Shown piece after piece: positions 49,473 to 58,082 of a stretch of DNA of 64,000 nucleotides (its first letter is position 1; every line of letters begins with the position of its first letter). The position numbers were made by a program, and so were the translations under genes. The notes below the pieces were generated by a model that ran no database searches, had not been told where the DNA came from, and was given only the letters and a program-made list of their open reading frames with translations. Location: NCBI GenBank assembly GCA_944385795.1, contig CALWYP010000055.1, forward strand, positions 1 through 64,000, written 5' to 3'. Source of the stretch: an uncultured Oscillospiraceae bacterium. Its GTDB lineage: Bacteria > Bacillota > Clostridia > Oscillospirales > Oscillospiraceae.

Positions 49473-50831
49473 TCAGTACGATGTGAAGCGCTCGTCCCAA
49501 TGTGGAAGCATCTCCAGGCCGGTGACAGTGCCGTCGAAGTCCGCGAACACCCTCGCGGTGAAGTTGTTGTCACGGTACATCAGCACGGGATGGCCCTGGT
49601 CGCTGTAGCCGAAATCCCCGTTCGGGCCCTTTATGTCGCCGTATAGAGGCCAATTACCCTCGGCGGCCGCAAAACGGTTGCGCACGCTGTATATGCTCTC
49701 GCCGACCTGGGCGCCGCGCAGGCCCAGATCTGGCCCGGGCTCGCGGACGTTATAGGACCTTATGAGGGTCTTGCCGCCCTCCGTCGCGCCGAACTGTATT
49801 TCCACGCCGTCGAGCAGCCATTTGTCCCCGGAAAGGCGTTCCGCCCCGGGCGTGGCCGCGAGCTCTTCCGGCGTGGCGTCCGGCGGGACCGGCAGCTCGG
49901 CCTCGTCGTTGAAGGGCATGTCGCGCCAAAATTCCAGGGCCTCGCCGGCCCCGGCGCTGCGGAGCAGGCGCGGCGCGGAGGCGGTCTCGGGGTCGCAGTC
50001 TAGCGTAAGCGAGCCGCCCTCAGCCTCTATCGAGCCCTCGCCATCGTCCAGGCTGGCGCAGACGAGGATATAATCGTAGCCGAGCGGCGGGTCGGGCGTG
50101 AGCTCATAGTAATTGTACCAGCACTTGAAGCGGCCCGCGCCGCCGGCGAGCAGCAGGGCCTGGCCGCGGTAGGCGAAATTATCGCAGAGCCAGTACGATT
50201 CCGGCTCGAAGCCCGGGTCCGGGAAGCTCATCCCATCTGGCATGGGCCTCTCGAGCGTGAGCTCGGGCGGCGGAGAGGCGGCGGGCTCTTCCGATGACAT
50301 GGTTATAACGTAGGGGCAGGCCTCCTCCGGGCCCAGGCCGCCGGAGGATAGGAAGAGCGTTATCTGCTCGCCGTATTCGTCTTCAAAGCGTATGCCGTAG
50401 GCCGTCATGCTGCCGTAGAAGGGCAGCTCGGCCGCGAGCGGCGTTCCGGTAGCGAGCGAGGGGCGGGAGTATATCCTCCCGGCGAGCTTATATATGTCCC
50501 CCGGGCCCTCATTTAGCTCGGTCGTGTATATGCAAAAATCCGACATGGCGAGCTTCGGCTCTATGAGCAGGACTGGCCCTTCTCCATATACGAAGCTCTC
50601 ATATTCTCCGCCGTAGGGTTCCAGCGCGGCGGCGTATGCGTCGCGGAGCGTGAACCACGGGGTCTGACAAATATAATATGAGTACGGCTCCTCGGGTATA
50701 TCCGCCGCCGGCGCGGCGGAGGAGCGCGGCCCGGGCTCGCCCGTCAACTCTGGCGGCGTAAGTCTTTCACCGCCGGCTCCGCAGCCCGCAAGCAGGAGAA
50801 TTGTAAGGGCCAAAAGTATCATGCGTTTCAC
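49473..50831 (-). CDS. Secreted lipoprotein of unknown function
   Basis: 452 residues from a GTG at 50831 (GGGGTGA 5 bases before); the frame extends to 50906 but that part does not look like a signal sequence. MKRMILLALTILLLAGCGAG is a lipoprotein signal with lipobox LLAGC. The mature part starts with Pro/Ser/Ala linkers, then two acidic, Tyr-rich halves with no recognisable domain. The last 120 residues (LGLRGAQVGESIYSVRNRFAAAEGNWPLYG ... MYRDNNFTARVFADFDGTVTGLEML) look like a small repeat-type beta domain. Confidence 0.75.
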   Translation of the reverse strand: MKRMILLALTILLLAGCGAGGERLTPPELTGEPGPRSSAAPAADIPEEPYSYYICQTPWFTLRDAYAAALEPYGGEYESFVYGEGPVLLIEPKLAMSDFCIYTTELNEGPGDIYKLAGRIYSRPSLATGTPLAAELPFYGSMTAYGIRFEDEYGEQITLFLSSGGLGPEEACPYVITMSSEEPAASPPPELTLERPMPDGMSFPDPGFEPESYWLCDNFAYRGQALLLAGGAGRFKCWYNYYELTPDPPLGYDYILVCASLDDGEGSIEAEGGSLTLDCDPETASAPRLLRSAGAGEALEFWRDMPFNDEAELPVPPDATPEELAATPGAERLSGDKWLLDGVEIQFGATEGGKTLIRSYNVREPGPDLGLRGAQVGESIYSVRNRFAAAEGNWPLYGDIKGPNGDFGYSDQGHPVLMYRDNNFTARVFADFDGTVTGLEMLPHWDERFTSY

Positions 50832-50890
50832 AGCGTCACCCCATTCCAAACGCTTTGACGCCAGCCGGCGGAAAATTGTTTCACAAAATG

Positions 50891-50919
50891 CGGGAGGGAC
50901 GGCCAAACCGTCCCTCCCG
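50891..50919. terminator. Terminator of carD
   Basis: A perfect 12-bp stem, CGGGAGGGACGG (50891-50902) with CCGTCCCTCCCG (50908-50919), loop CCAAA. On the minus strand CATTTTG follows. Confidence 0.75.
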
Positions 50920-50927
50920 CGTCGGCG

Positions 50928-51410
50928 CTATGAGCAGAGCGCCCCGTCTATCCTGGCCTCGACCTCTTCGTAGGTGGAGCACTCCGATAGAACTATCTCA
51001 GATATAAGTATTTGCTTGGCGGAGTGCAGCATCTTGCGTTCGCCAGTGGACAGGCCGCGCTCGCGGTCGCGTTGCACAAGGCCCTTTACAACCAGGGCGA
51101 CTTCCATCAGGTCGCCGCTCTTTATGCGCAGCATATTCTCCCGGTAGCGCTTGTTCCAGTTGGAGGTCATTTCAACCTGGATATCGGGTATTGCGCCGAT
51201 AATCTTCTCGGCCTCGTCCGGCTTCACAATCGGCCTCACGCCGATCGCCTCGCAGCTTTCAACCGGTACCATGACCAGCATGTCCCCGGCCGGGAGCTTC
51301 AGGACGTAATAGTCCCTGTCCTTACCGTTAATCTTTTTTGTCACGATGCTGTCTATTATCCCAGCGCCATGCATCGGATGAGCTATCCGGTCGCCAATCC
51401 GAAAAGTCAT
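50928..51410 (-). CDS. CarD family transcription regulator
   Basis: 160 residues from the ATG at 51410 (GGAGGT 4 bases before; the longer frame to 51443 is not supported). MTFRIGDRIAHPMHGAGIIDSIVTKKI begins the RNA-polymerase-interacting CarD/TRCF Tudor-like domain (about 1-70). A helical DNA-binding C-terminal domain follows (RYRENMLRIKSGDLMEVALVVKGLVQRDRERGLSTGERKMLHSAKQILISEIVLS). CarD binds the polymerase beta subunit and stabilises open promoters. Confidence 0.94.
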   Translation of the reverse strand: MTFRIGDRIAHPMHGAGIIDSIVTKKINGKDRDYYVLKLPAGDMLVMVPVESCEAIGVRPIVKPDEAEKIIGAIPDIQVEMTSNWNKRYRENMLRIKSGDLMEVALVVKGLVQRDRERGLSTGERKMLHSAKQILISEIVLSECSTYEEVEARIDGALCS

Positions 51411-51462
51411 TTCTACCTCCGTTTCCCTAACCGGCTTACACATAATACTTCAAACACATTCA

Positions 51463-51491
51463 ATTATACACTCATTAGCTATTTTTAGCAA
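51463..51491 (-). promoter_or_regulatory. Promoter of carD
   Basis: On the minus strand TTGCTA (51486-51491), 17 bp, TATAAT (51463-51468). Confidence 0.68.
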
Positions 51492-51525
51492 GGAAAAACG
51501 GGGTAAAATTTAATAAAAACGCAAA

Positions 51526-51556
51526 AACAGGGCCGGAATTCAACTCCGGCCCTGTT
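51526..51556. terminator. Terminator of ispH-S1
   Basis: AACAGGGCCGGA (51526-51537) pairs with TCCGGCCCTGTT (51545-51556). On the minus strand the stem is followed by TTTGCGTTTTTATT. Confidence 0.92.
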
Positions 51557-51566
51557 AATTGTTCAA

Positions 51567-53786
51567 TTACTCGGCGTCGTCGTCGACGAAGTCGGGGATA
51601 TTGCCCTTGGCCTCGCCCGTCTCGGAGACCTCGTAAACGAGGGCGTCCTCCTCAGGGACGATGGGGCGGCGCTCACGCGACTCGCGCTCGCCGCGCTCAG
51701 AACGCTCGCGGCGCTCGCGGCGCGGGGCCGGTTCCGGCTCGCTCAGGGCGCGGATGGAGAGGCTGATCTTCTGCTTATCGGTGTCGATAGCGGTAATCTT
51801 GGCGTCCACAACGTCGCCGACGGCCAGCACCTCGTCGGGCTTGCCGATGCGGCGGTTGGCGATCTGGCTGATGTGGATAAGGCCGTCGACGCCGGGCATG
51901 ACCTCGGCAAAAGCGCCGAAGGGCATGAGCTTGACGATCTTGACCTTGACGACGTCGCCCACGGAGCAGGTGGTGACGAACTTCGTCCAGGGGTTGTCCT
52001 CAGCCTTCTTGTAGCCGAGGGAGATGCGGCGCTTCTCGCGGTCGAAGCCGATGACGTAGACGTCGACTTCCTGGCCGACGGAGACGACCTCGGCGGGGTT
52101 CTTTATGCGGTTCCAGCTCAGCTCGCTGACATGGACCATGCCGTCGATGCCGCCGATGTCCACAAAAGCGCCGTAGCTGGTGAGGCTCTTGACGGTGCCG
52201 TGATAGGACTTGCCGACCTCGATGTCGTTCCAGACGGCCTCGGCCTTTTCGCGGCGCTCCTTCTGCTGCACGGCGCGGATGGAGCCAACAACGCGGCGGC
52301 GGCCGCGGTTGACCTCGGTAATCTTGAGGCGCACGGTGGTCTTAACCAGCTGGGTCATGGCGGTGTCCTTGGGCAGGCCGCTCTGGCTGGCCGGGACGAA
52401 GACGCGCACACCGCCGACGTTGACGACGACGCCGCCCTTGTTCTCCTCGGTGACGACGCCTTCGACGATCTCGCCGTCGGCCTGGGCCTGCTCGATGACC
52501 TGCCAGCTCTTGGCGGCGTCGAGGCGCTTCTTGCTCAGCTGGGCGGTGCCCTCCATGTCGTTGACGCGGACGACAATGGCCTCAACCGTGTCGCCGACCT
52601 TGACGGCCTCTTCGACGTTGATGGCGCCGTCGTTGGTGAATTCCGCGGTCGGGATGAAGGCGGAATACTTGGTGCCGAGGTCGACGCTGACCTCGGTAGG
52701 CGTAATAGCCACTACTGTGCCGGATACCCTGTCGCCATTATATATAGTTTTAAGAGAATCCTCGAGCAGTTCATCGAAGCTCTTTTCGGCCGCAGGCTTC
52801 TCGGCGGCTTCCGCCTCTTCGGCGGCGGGCGCGGCTTCCTCCGCAGGGGCAGCGGTCTCCGCCGCCTCGGTTACGGGCTCGGCCGTTTCGACAACGGGCT
52901 CAGCCGCAGTCTCTTCTGCCGGGTTCTCTTGAATCAGGATCTCGTCGCTCATCTTATCCAGTACCTCCTTGATTATCCACCGCGGCGCGGACGCGCCGGC
53001 CGTCACGCCAATCGTCCCGCAGCCGGCCAGGCGCCGTAAATCCAGCGCGGCCGCCCCTTCGACGAACTGGGTGTTGGGACAGGCAGCCGCGCAAAGCTCT
53101 GCCAGATGCAGGCTGTTCGCGCTGTTCCTGCCGCCAATGACGACCATAGCGTCACACTCTGAGGCAAGTGTTGTGGCCTCGGTTTGCCGGGTGAACGTAG
53201 CAGAACATATTGTATCAAATATTTCTGCATTTGTACACCATTTTTTTATTAGATTTTCACATTTTTTTAGATTGGCCTCTGTCTGAGTCGTTTGTACCAC
53301 AACTGTTAGTGCTTCTGACCGAATTTCAGGCTTTAATTTCAGCAATTTTAACAGTTCCTGGTCGTCCGATACAACGTCTGCGCCCGTACAACGTCCGCAG
53401 ATGGCCCGCACCTCCGGGTGCCCGGCGCTGCCTATTACCAGGACGTGGCGCCCTGCGGCCGAGGCCCTCGCTGCTATCTTGTGTATTTTGGCGACAAACG
53501 GGCAGGTGGCGTCGTATATCTCCGCGCCGCGCCCGCGCAGGGCTTCCTCCTCGGCGAGGGGGACGCCGTGCGCCCGGAGCATGACGCGCTCGCCCGGCCG
53601 CGCCTCCTCCGGGGAATTAATAACGCGCAGGCCGCGGGAGGCCAGGCGGGAGACGACGTCGTCGTTGTGGATGATCGGCCCGTAGCTCGCGGCGGGTCCG
53701 CCCTCCAGCAGGGCCTCGGCCATCTCCACGCTCCTGGACACGCCGAAGCAGAAGCCGGCGCTCTTGGCGACTATAACCCTGCTCAA
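51567..53786 (-). CDS. ispH: Fused HMBPP reductase (IspH) / 30S ribosomal protein S1
   Basis: 739 residues. Residues 1-282 are IspH, the last MEP enzyme, with [4Fe-4S] ligands C13 (FCFGVSRSVE), C95 (DATCPFV) and C194 (TICSATF). Then comes an acidic Ala/Glu linker (about 285-345). Four S1 RNA-binding domains follow (starting near GDRVSGTVVAITPTEVSVDLG, then DGEIVEGVVTEENKGGVVV, GKSYHGTVKSLTSYGAFVDIG, GDVVKVKIVKLMPFGAFAEV). An Arg/Glu-rich tail (RRERRERSERGERESRERR) and an acidic end finish the chain. The IspH-S1 fusion is known in Clostridia; fused S1 may also serve as the translation initiation factor. Confidence 0.96.
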   Translation of the reverse strand: MSRVIVAKSAGFCFGVSRSVEMAEALLEGGPAASYGPIIHNDDVVSRLASRGLRVINSPEEARPGERVMLRAHGVPLAEEEALRGRGAEIYDATCPFVAKIHKIAARASAAGRHVLVIGSAGHPEVRAICGRCTGADVVSDDQELLKLLKLKPEIRSEALTVVVQTTQTEANLKKCENLIKKWCTNAEIFDTICSATFTRQTEATTLASECDAMVVIGGRNSANSLHLAELCAAACPNTQFVEGAAALDLRRLAGCGTIGVTAGASAPRWIIKEVLDKMSDEILIQENPAEETAAEPVVETAEPVTEAAETAAPAEEAAPAAEEAEAAEKPAAEKSFDELLEDSLKTIYNGDRVSGTVVAITPTEVSVDLGTKYSAFIPTAEFTNDGAINVEEAVKVGDTVEAIVVRVNDMEGTAQLSKKRLDAAKSWQVIEQAQADGEIVEGVVTEENKGGVVVNVGGVRVFVPASQSGLPKDTAMTQLVKTTVRLKITEVNRGRRRVVGSIRAVQQKERREKAEAVWNDIEVGKSYHGTVKSLTSYGAFVDIGGIDGMVHVSELSWNRIKNPAEVVSVGQEVDVYVIGFDREKRRISLGYKKAEDNPWTKFVTTCSVGDVVKVKIVKLMPFGAFAEVMPGVDGLIHISQIANRRIGKPDEVLAVGDVVDAKITAIDTDKQKISLSIRALSEPEPAPRRERRERSERGERESRERRPIVPEEDALVYEVSETGEAKGNIPDFVDDDAE

Positions 53787-54415
53787 GCCCCCACCCCGTC
53801 CCTTAGCTCGTAGATACGGTCCATAATGCCCTCGGAAAGCTCTTCATATTCCTCGTGGTTGCGGCCTTCGACGCTGTAGGGCTTGCCGATGATTATGTCC
53901 ATGCGGCGGAAGAGCTTCTTATGCCTGGGGATATACATGGGCACTATGGGCACCTTCAGCTTTGAAGCCAGGCGGACGGCGCCGGTTTTCGCATCGACGG
54001 CGTTATCCTCGCTTGTGCGGGTGCCCTCCGGGAAAATAAATATCTTTTCGCCGTGCTTTAAAAGCCGCATCATGCTGCGCATGGCGTCTATATCCCCGGT
54101 GCCGCGGTTGACGAAGCAGACGCCGCAGAGCTCTATGAGCTTGCCGATGACGGGCGCGCGCTTGAGCTCAAGTTTGGCTATAAAATGCATATAATTGCGC
54201 CGGCCGCAGGCCCCGGCGGCGAGTATGGGGTCCAGCAAATGCGAGTGGTTGGCGCAGAATACGGCGGGGCCGTCGGGGATATTCTCCCTGCCAATGCTGC
54301 GTATGGGGTAAAACAGTCTGATAATTGGCACTACCACAGAGTAAATCACATTGAACCAGCGGCGCTGCTGCTCTATGGTCAGGCCCTTTTTCTGCGGCTT
54401 TTTTTCCTCAGGCAT
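53783..54415 (-). CDS. plsC: 1-acyl-sn-glycerol-3-phosphate acyltransferase
   Basis: 210 residues. Acyltransferase motif I NHSHLLDP (HX4D type), motif II region NRGTGDIDAM, motif III FPEGTRTSED and motif IV VPIVPMYIP. It acylates lysophosphatidate in phospholipid synthesis. Its stop overlaps the ispH start by four bases and its start overlaps the cmk end, a conserved cmk-plsC-ispH block. Confidence 0.93.
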   Translation of the reverse strand: MPEEKKPQKKGLTIEQQRRWFNVIYSVVVPIIRLFYPIRSIGRENIPDGPAVFCANHSHLLDPILAAGACGRRNYMHFIAKLELKRAPVIGKLIELCGVCFVNRGTGDIDAMRSMMRLLKHGEKIFIFPEGTRTSEDNAVDAKTGAVRLASKLKVPIVPMYIPRHKKLFRRMDIIIGKPYSVEGRNHEEYEELSEGIMDRIYELRDGVGA

Positions 54416-55100
54416 CTGCTTTGACCCCCAGCTTATCGGAAATAAGTGAACACACGGCCTCGATGCTCTCCGCGAGGTCCAGCTCGCTGGTGTCCACCAC
54501 CACGGCGCCCTCGGCTACGGTCAAAGGCGCGGCGGCGCGCCTGCTGTCGTGCTCGTCGCGCTCTATAACGGCGCGCAAAACCTCCTCGCGGCTTATAGCG
54601 CTGCCCGCTGCGGCGAGCTCCTTATAGCGCCGCTCCGCGCGGCACTCCGCGCTGGCGGTGAGGAAGATCTTCACGTCCGCGCCGGGGAGCACGACGGAGC
54701 CGATGTCGCGCCCGTCCATCACCACGCTGTAGCTGCGGGCCATCGCCCTCTGCATATCGAGCAGGTATGCGCGGACGGCTGGCATGGCGGAGACGTCGGA
54801 GGCGCGCCGGGAAATCTCCGGCGTGCGTATGGACCCGGTCACGTCCTCGCCGTTGAGATAAGCGCGCTGTGCGCCGTCGGCGCCGTAGCCGAAGGAGACC
54901 TCAAGCTCGGGCAGCAGGGCGCCCACGCCCGCCGCGTCGCCGAAGGCTATGCCCTCACGTTCCACGGCGAGGGCCACGGTGCGGTATATCGCGCCGGTAT
55001 CAACATATATGAAGCCGAAGCGCCGGGCCGCCGCCCGTGCTATGGTGCTCTTCCCGGCTCCGGAGGGGCCGTCAATCGCTACAGAGTAATGCGTTTCCAT
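54408..55100 (-). CDS. cmk: (d)CMP kinase
   Basis: 230 residues from the ATG at 55100 (GGAGG 7 bases before). P-loop [17 protein letters not shown], then GRDIGSVVLP and the lid RRYKELAAAGSAISREEVL. It phosphorylates CMP/dCMP. Its start overlaps the preceding flavoprotein gene. Confidence 0.96.
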   Translation of the reverse strand: METHYSVAIDGPSGAGKSTIARAAARRFGFIYVDTGAIYRTVALAVEREGIAFGDAAGVGALLPELEVSFGYGADGAQRAYLNGEDVTGSIRTPEISRRASDVSAMPAVRAYLLDMQRAMARSYSVVMDGRDIGSVVLPGADVKIFLTASAECRAERRYKELAAAGSAISREEVLRAVIERDEHDSRRAAAPLTVAEGAVVVDTSELDLAESIEAVCSLISDKLGVKADA

Positions 55101-56350
55101 CAATCTGCCTCCGTCCTGAGGGAATTCGCGGCGACGTAAGCCGTCGACCACGCTATCTGTAAGTTATATCCGCCGGTGTAAGCGTCGAGATCCATGACCT
55201 CGCCGGCAAAATAGAGCCCCGGCACCAGCTTGCTCATCATGCTGCGCGGGTCTATCTCCCTGGTGCTCACGCCGCCGGAGGTGACTATCGCCTCGGCTAT
55301 AGGCCTGGGTCCCGATATTGAAATTGGGAAATGCTTGAAGAGCTGCACAAGCGCGCGGCGCTGCTCGCGCGTAACGGAATTGCCGCGCTCGTCCTCCGGT
55401 ATGCCGGAGAGGCGCACGAGCACGGGGATCATGGCGCGCCCGGCGAGGTCGGAAAGGCAGTTGCGGAACTCCCGGTTCTGATACTTCTCCAGGTCGCGCA
55501 GGATGCGCGCGTCAAGTTTCTTTTCGTCCAGGCCCGGCTTCAAATCAATCTCAAGGCGGTATTCCGCCTTGCCGAAATTGCGCATGTGCGCGCTGGCGCT
55601 GAGCACCAGCGGGCCGGAGACGCCGAAATGCGTGAACAGCATTTCCCCGAGTTCCTTATAGACGAGCTTGCCGTCCTCAAAGGCGGAGAGGGCCACGTTG
55701 CGCAGGGAAAAGCCCTGCATCTCGCGGCAAAAGGCGTCGGGAGACTCCAGCGGGACGAGGCTGGGGCGGCAGGGCGTTATTGTGTGGCCGAGCGAGCGGG
55801 CAATGGCGTAGCCGTCGCCGTTTGAGCCCGTGCCGGGATAGCTGAGCCCGCCGGTGCAAACCACGGCGCTGCGGCAGGCGATTTCCCCATCCGCGGCCTC
55901 CACGGCCTCCACCCCGCCGGGGCCGGCCTTGACGCCCAGCGCCTTCTCGCGCAGCACGCGCACCCCGTTATTGCGGCAGAGCCCTGCGAGCGCGCCCGCG
56001 ATATCGCCGGCCTTGTCGGACTGCGGGAACACCCTCCTTCCCCGCTCGGTTTTCAGCGGGATGCCGAGGCCCTCGAAGAAGTCCATGGCGTCCCTCGACG
56101 AAAAGCGGTGGATGGCGCTTTGCAGGAAGCGCCCGTCGCCGGATATGGCCTCTATGAATTCGCGCGGCGTGCAGTCGTTCGTCACGTTGCAGCGGCCCTT
56201 TCCGGTTATGCGCAGCTTCCGGCCCAGCTCGCGGTTGGGCTCCAGCAGCACCGTGTCCAGCCCGCGCCCCGCGGCCAGGGCCGCGCAAAGCGTGCCGGCG
56301 GCCCCGCCACCTATTATGACGGCGTCAGCCCTCCGAGTTTTCAAACACAT
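55100..56350 (-). CDS. NAD(P)/FAD-dependent oxidoreductase, HI0933/YhiN family
   Basis: 416 residues. FAD-binding N-terminus VIIGGGAAGTLCAALAA, the GKGRCNVTN motif of the HI0933 group, a middle insert, and the C-terminal ATG motif YFAGEVMDLDAYTGGYNLQIAWSTAYVAA. The enzyme's substrate is unknown. It precedes cmk, as in many Clostridia. Confidence 0.93.
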   Translation of the reverse strand: MCLKTRRADAVIIGGGAAGTLCAALAAGRGLDTVLLEPNRELGRKLRITGKGRCNVTNDCTPREFIEAISGDGRFLQSAIHRFSSRDAMDFFEGLGIPLKTERGRRVFPQSDKAGDIAGALAGLCRNNGVRVLREKALGVKAGPGGVEAVEAADGEIACRSAVVCTGGLSYPGTGSNGDGYAIARSLGHTITPCRPSLVPLESPDAFCREMQGFSLRNVALSAFEDGKLVYKELGEMLFTHFGVSGPLVLSASAHMRNFGKAEYRLEIDLKPGLDEKKLDARILRDLEKYQNREFRNCLSDLAGRAMIPVLVRLSGIPEDERGNSVTREQRRALVQLFKHFPISISGPRPIAEAIVTSGGVSTREIDPRSMMSKLVPGLYFAGEVMDLDAYTGGYNLQIAWSTAYVAANSLRTEAD

Positions 56351-57188
56351 TGTATTCGCTCCATACCTGCTCGAGCTTTTTGAAGGTGTCGCTTATCGCG
56401 TCGCGCTCCTTGGAGCCCACCGCGATGACAAGGGCGTTCACAAGGCTGAGCGGCGCGACAAGGCTGTCCACAAAGGACACCATCTCGCTCTTCGCAAAGA
56501 GGCAGACGTCCGCCTTGCCGAAAAACGGCGAGCTCTCCGAGTCGGTGAGGCCGACAGTGGCCGCCCCGTGGTCCTTGGCGAAGCCCATGATTTTGGCCGA
56601 GCGGGCGGAATAGCGCGGGAAGGTGAAGCCTATAAACAGGTCGCCCTTACCGATACGGATGAGCTGCTCATACGCTTCGGCGGCGGAATTGTCGTCCACA
56701 AGGTGGACGCCCGCGCGTATCAGGCCCAGGTAATACGCGAGGAAGTCGGCAAGGGAACGCGAGGTGCGCGAGGCGAATATGTATATTTCCCTAGCGGCTA
56801 CTATGCTGTCCACGACCTTGTTGAAGGCTTCCTGGTCGATCTCCTCGAGCGTGGTTTGAAGTTTGTCGATGTCGTCGCTCATGACGGCCTTGAGTATGTT
56901 CTTGTCGTCGAGCATGTCGCGGCTAGCCTCGATGCGCTGGACGCTCGTGAGGCGGGAACGGATCATCTCCTGCAGCGCCTTGCGCATGCCCGGATAGCCG
57001 TCGTAACCCAGCTCAGCCGCAAAACGCACGACCGTGGACTCGCTCACACCCACGGTCTTGCCCAGTTTGCCCGCGGTCATAAACGCGGCTTTATCATAAT
57101 TTTCCAGGATGTACTTGGCAATCAGCCTCTGCCCCTTGGAAAACCCGGAATTGTCCCGGGAAATTAATGTAAGGATGTCCTTATCCAT
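56325..57188 (-). CDS. MurR/RpiR family transcriptional regulator
   Basis: 287 residues. N-terminal HTH_6 domain (about 1-80: FSKGQRLIAKYILENYDKAAFMTAGKLGKTVGVSESTVVRFAAELGYDGY), then a SIS sugar-phosphate-binding domain (about 125-260: IYIFASRTSRSLADFLAYYLGLI ... IGFTFPRYSARSAKIMGFAKDHGAATVGLTDSESSPF). It probably senses a phosphosugar, but no sugar genes flank it. It overlaps the following flavoprotein gene by 26 bases. In some relatives this type of regulator controls sporulation or amino-sugar use. Confidence 0.93.
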   Translation of the reverse strand: MDKDILTLISRDNSGFSKGQRLIAKYILENYDKAAFMTAGKLGKTVGVSESTVVRFAAELGYDGYPGMRKALQEMIRSRLTSVQRIEASRDMLDDKNILKAVMSDDIDKLQTTLEEIDQEAFNKVVDSIVAAREIYIFASRTSRSLADFLAYYLGLIRAGVHLVDDNSAAEAYEQLIRIGKGDLFIGFTFPRYSARSAKIMGFAKDHGAATVGLTDSESSPFFGKADVCLFAKSEMVSFVDSLVAPLSLVNALVIAVGSKERDAISDTFKKLEQVWSEYNVFENSEG

Positions 57189-57241
57189 GTCACAGCCCCC
57201 ATATGTAAAGCCGCAGACGCGGCGGAAACGTAATCAAAAAT

Positions 57242-57270
57242 ATTCTACACATTTTTTACGGATATTACAA
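57242..57270 (-). promoter_or_regulatory. Promoter of the RpiR regulator gene
   Basis: On the minus strand TTGTAA (57265-57270), 17 bp, TAGAAT (57242-57247). The rest of the 179-base gap (57189-57367) is AT-rich and I see nothing else in it. Confidence 0.65.
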
Positions 57271-57367
57271 GAGGGGAGAATGTAAACAATCAATCTTTCT
57301 TGCGTGGTAATTTAAAAGCTCTGACTTAATCTCGCTAATGATTGACCACCGTGCGGCTCCGGCCGGC

Positions 57368-58081
57368 TCAGCTAAGGCTTTTGATATATTCGAGCTCGGC
57401 GGGGGTCAGCTCTCGCCATTTGCCGCTTGGCAGCGCGCCCAGGCGCAGCTCGCCCTCGGCCGTGCGCAGCAGGCGCAGGACTTCTAGCCCGGAATGCGCG
57501 CAGATGCGCCTCACTTCCCGGTTGCGGCCCTCGTGGATCGTGAAGCGCAGGCGGGTCCTGGCACCGTCGGAGCCCAGGAGCTCTATGCGCGGCGGCCTGA
57601 TGGGCTTGCCGTCCACGGCGCGGAGGGCTTCCATGGCGCGTATCTGGCCGTGGCTGACGGCGCCGCCCACGGTAACGGAGTAAACCTTCTCCACCTCGTG
57701 CGCGGGATGCATCAGCGCGTTGGCCGCCTCGCCGTCGTCGGTCATTATAAGCAGGCCCTCGCTGTTGAGGTCCAGGCGGCCCACCGGGTAGAGCCTCCGG
57801 CCCGCGCCGGCGACGAGGGCGGCGACGGTGCGCCTGCCCTTTTCATCCGAGAGGGTCGTGACGTAGCCGCGCGGCTTGTTGAGCATTATGTACATGCGCT
57901 CCGCGGGCTGGCGGAGCCTTTTGCCGTCGACCTCCACCTCGTCCACCTCCAGGTCGGCGGACATGCCGAGCCCGGCCGTAACGCCGTTTACCTTTACGCG
58001 CCCGGCGAGTATCAGCTCCTCGGCGCGCCGGCGCGAGGCTATCCCCGCGCCGGATATCAATTTTTGCAGTCTTTCCTTCAT
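57368..58081 (-). CDS. Pseudouridine synthase RsuA/RluB family
   Basis: 237 residues: an N-terminal S4 RNA-binding domain (about 1-60: RLQKLISGAGIASRRRAEELILAGRVKVNG) and the catalytic domain with Asp in PVGRLDLNSEGLLIMTDDG and a later VEKVYSVTV. The order after dac and before the RpiR gene resembles the Bacillus dacB-spm-rluB region. Modifies 23S rRNA (RluB type is likely). Confidence 0.93.
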   Translation of the reverse strand: MKERLQKLISGAGIASRRRAEELILAGRVKVNGVTAGLGMSADLEVDEVEVDGKRLRQPAERMYIMLNKPRGYVTTLSDEKGRRTVAALVAGAGRRLYPVGRLDLNSEGLLIMTDDGEAANALMHPAHEVEKVYSVTVGGAVSHGQIRAMEALRAVDGKPIRPPRIELLGSDGARTRLRFTIHEGRNREVRRICAHSGLEVLRLLRTAEGELRLGALPSGKWRELTPAELEYIKSLS

Positions 58082-58082
58082 A

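Noticed and set aside
57189..57367. tRNA or small RNA in the 179-base gap
   Set aside because: No cloverleaf or strong hairpin; only the RpiR promoter could be recognised.
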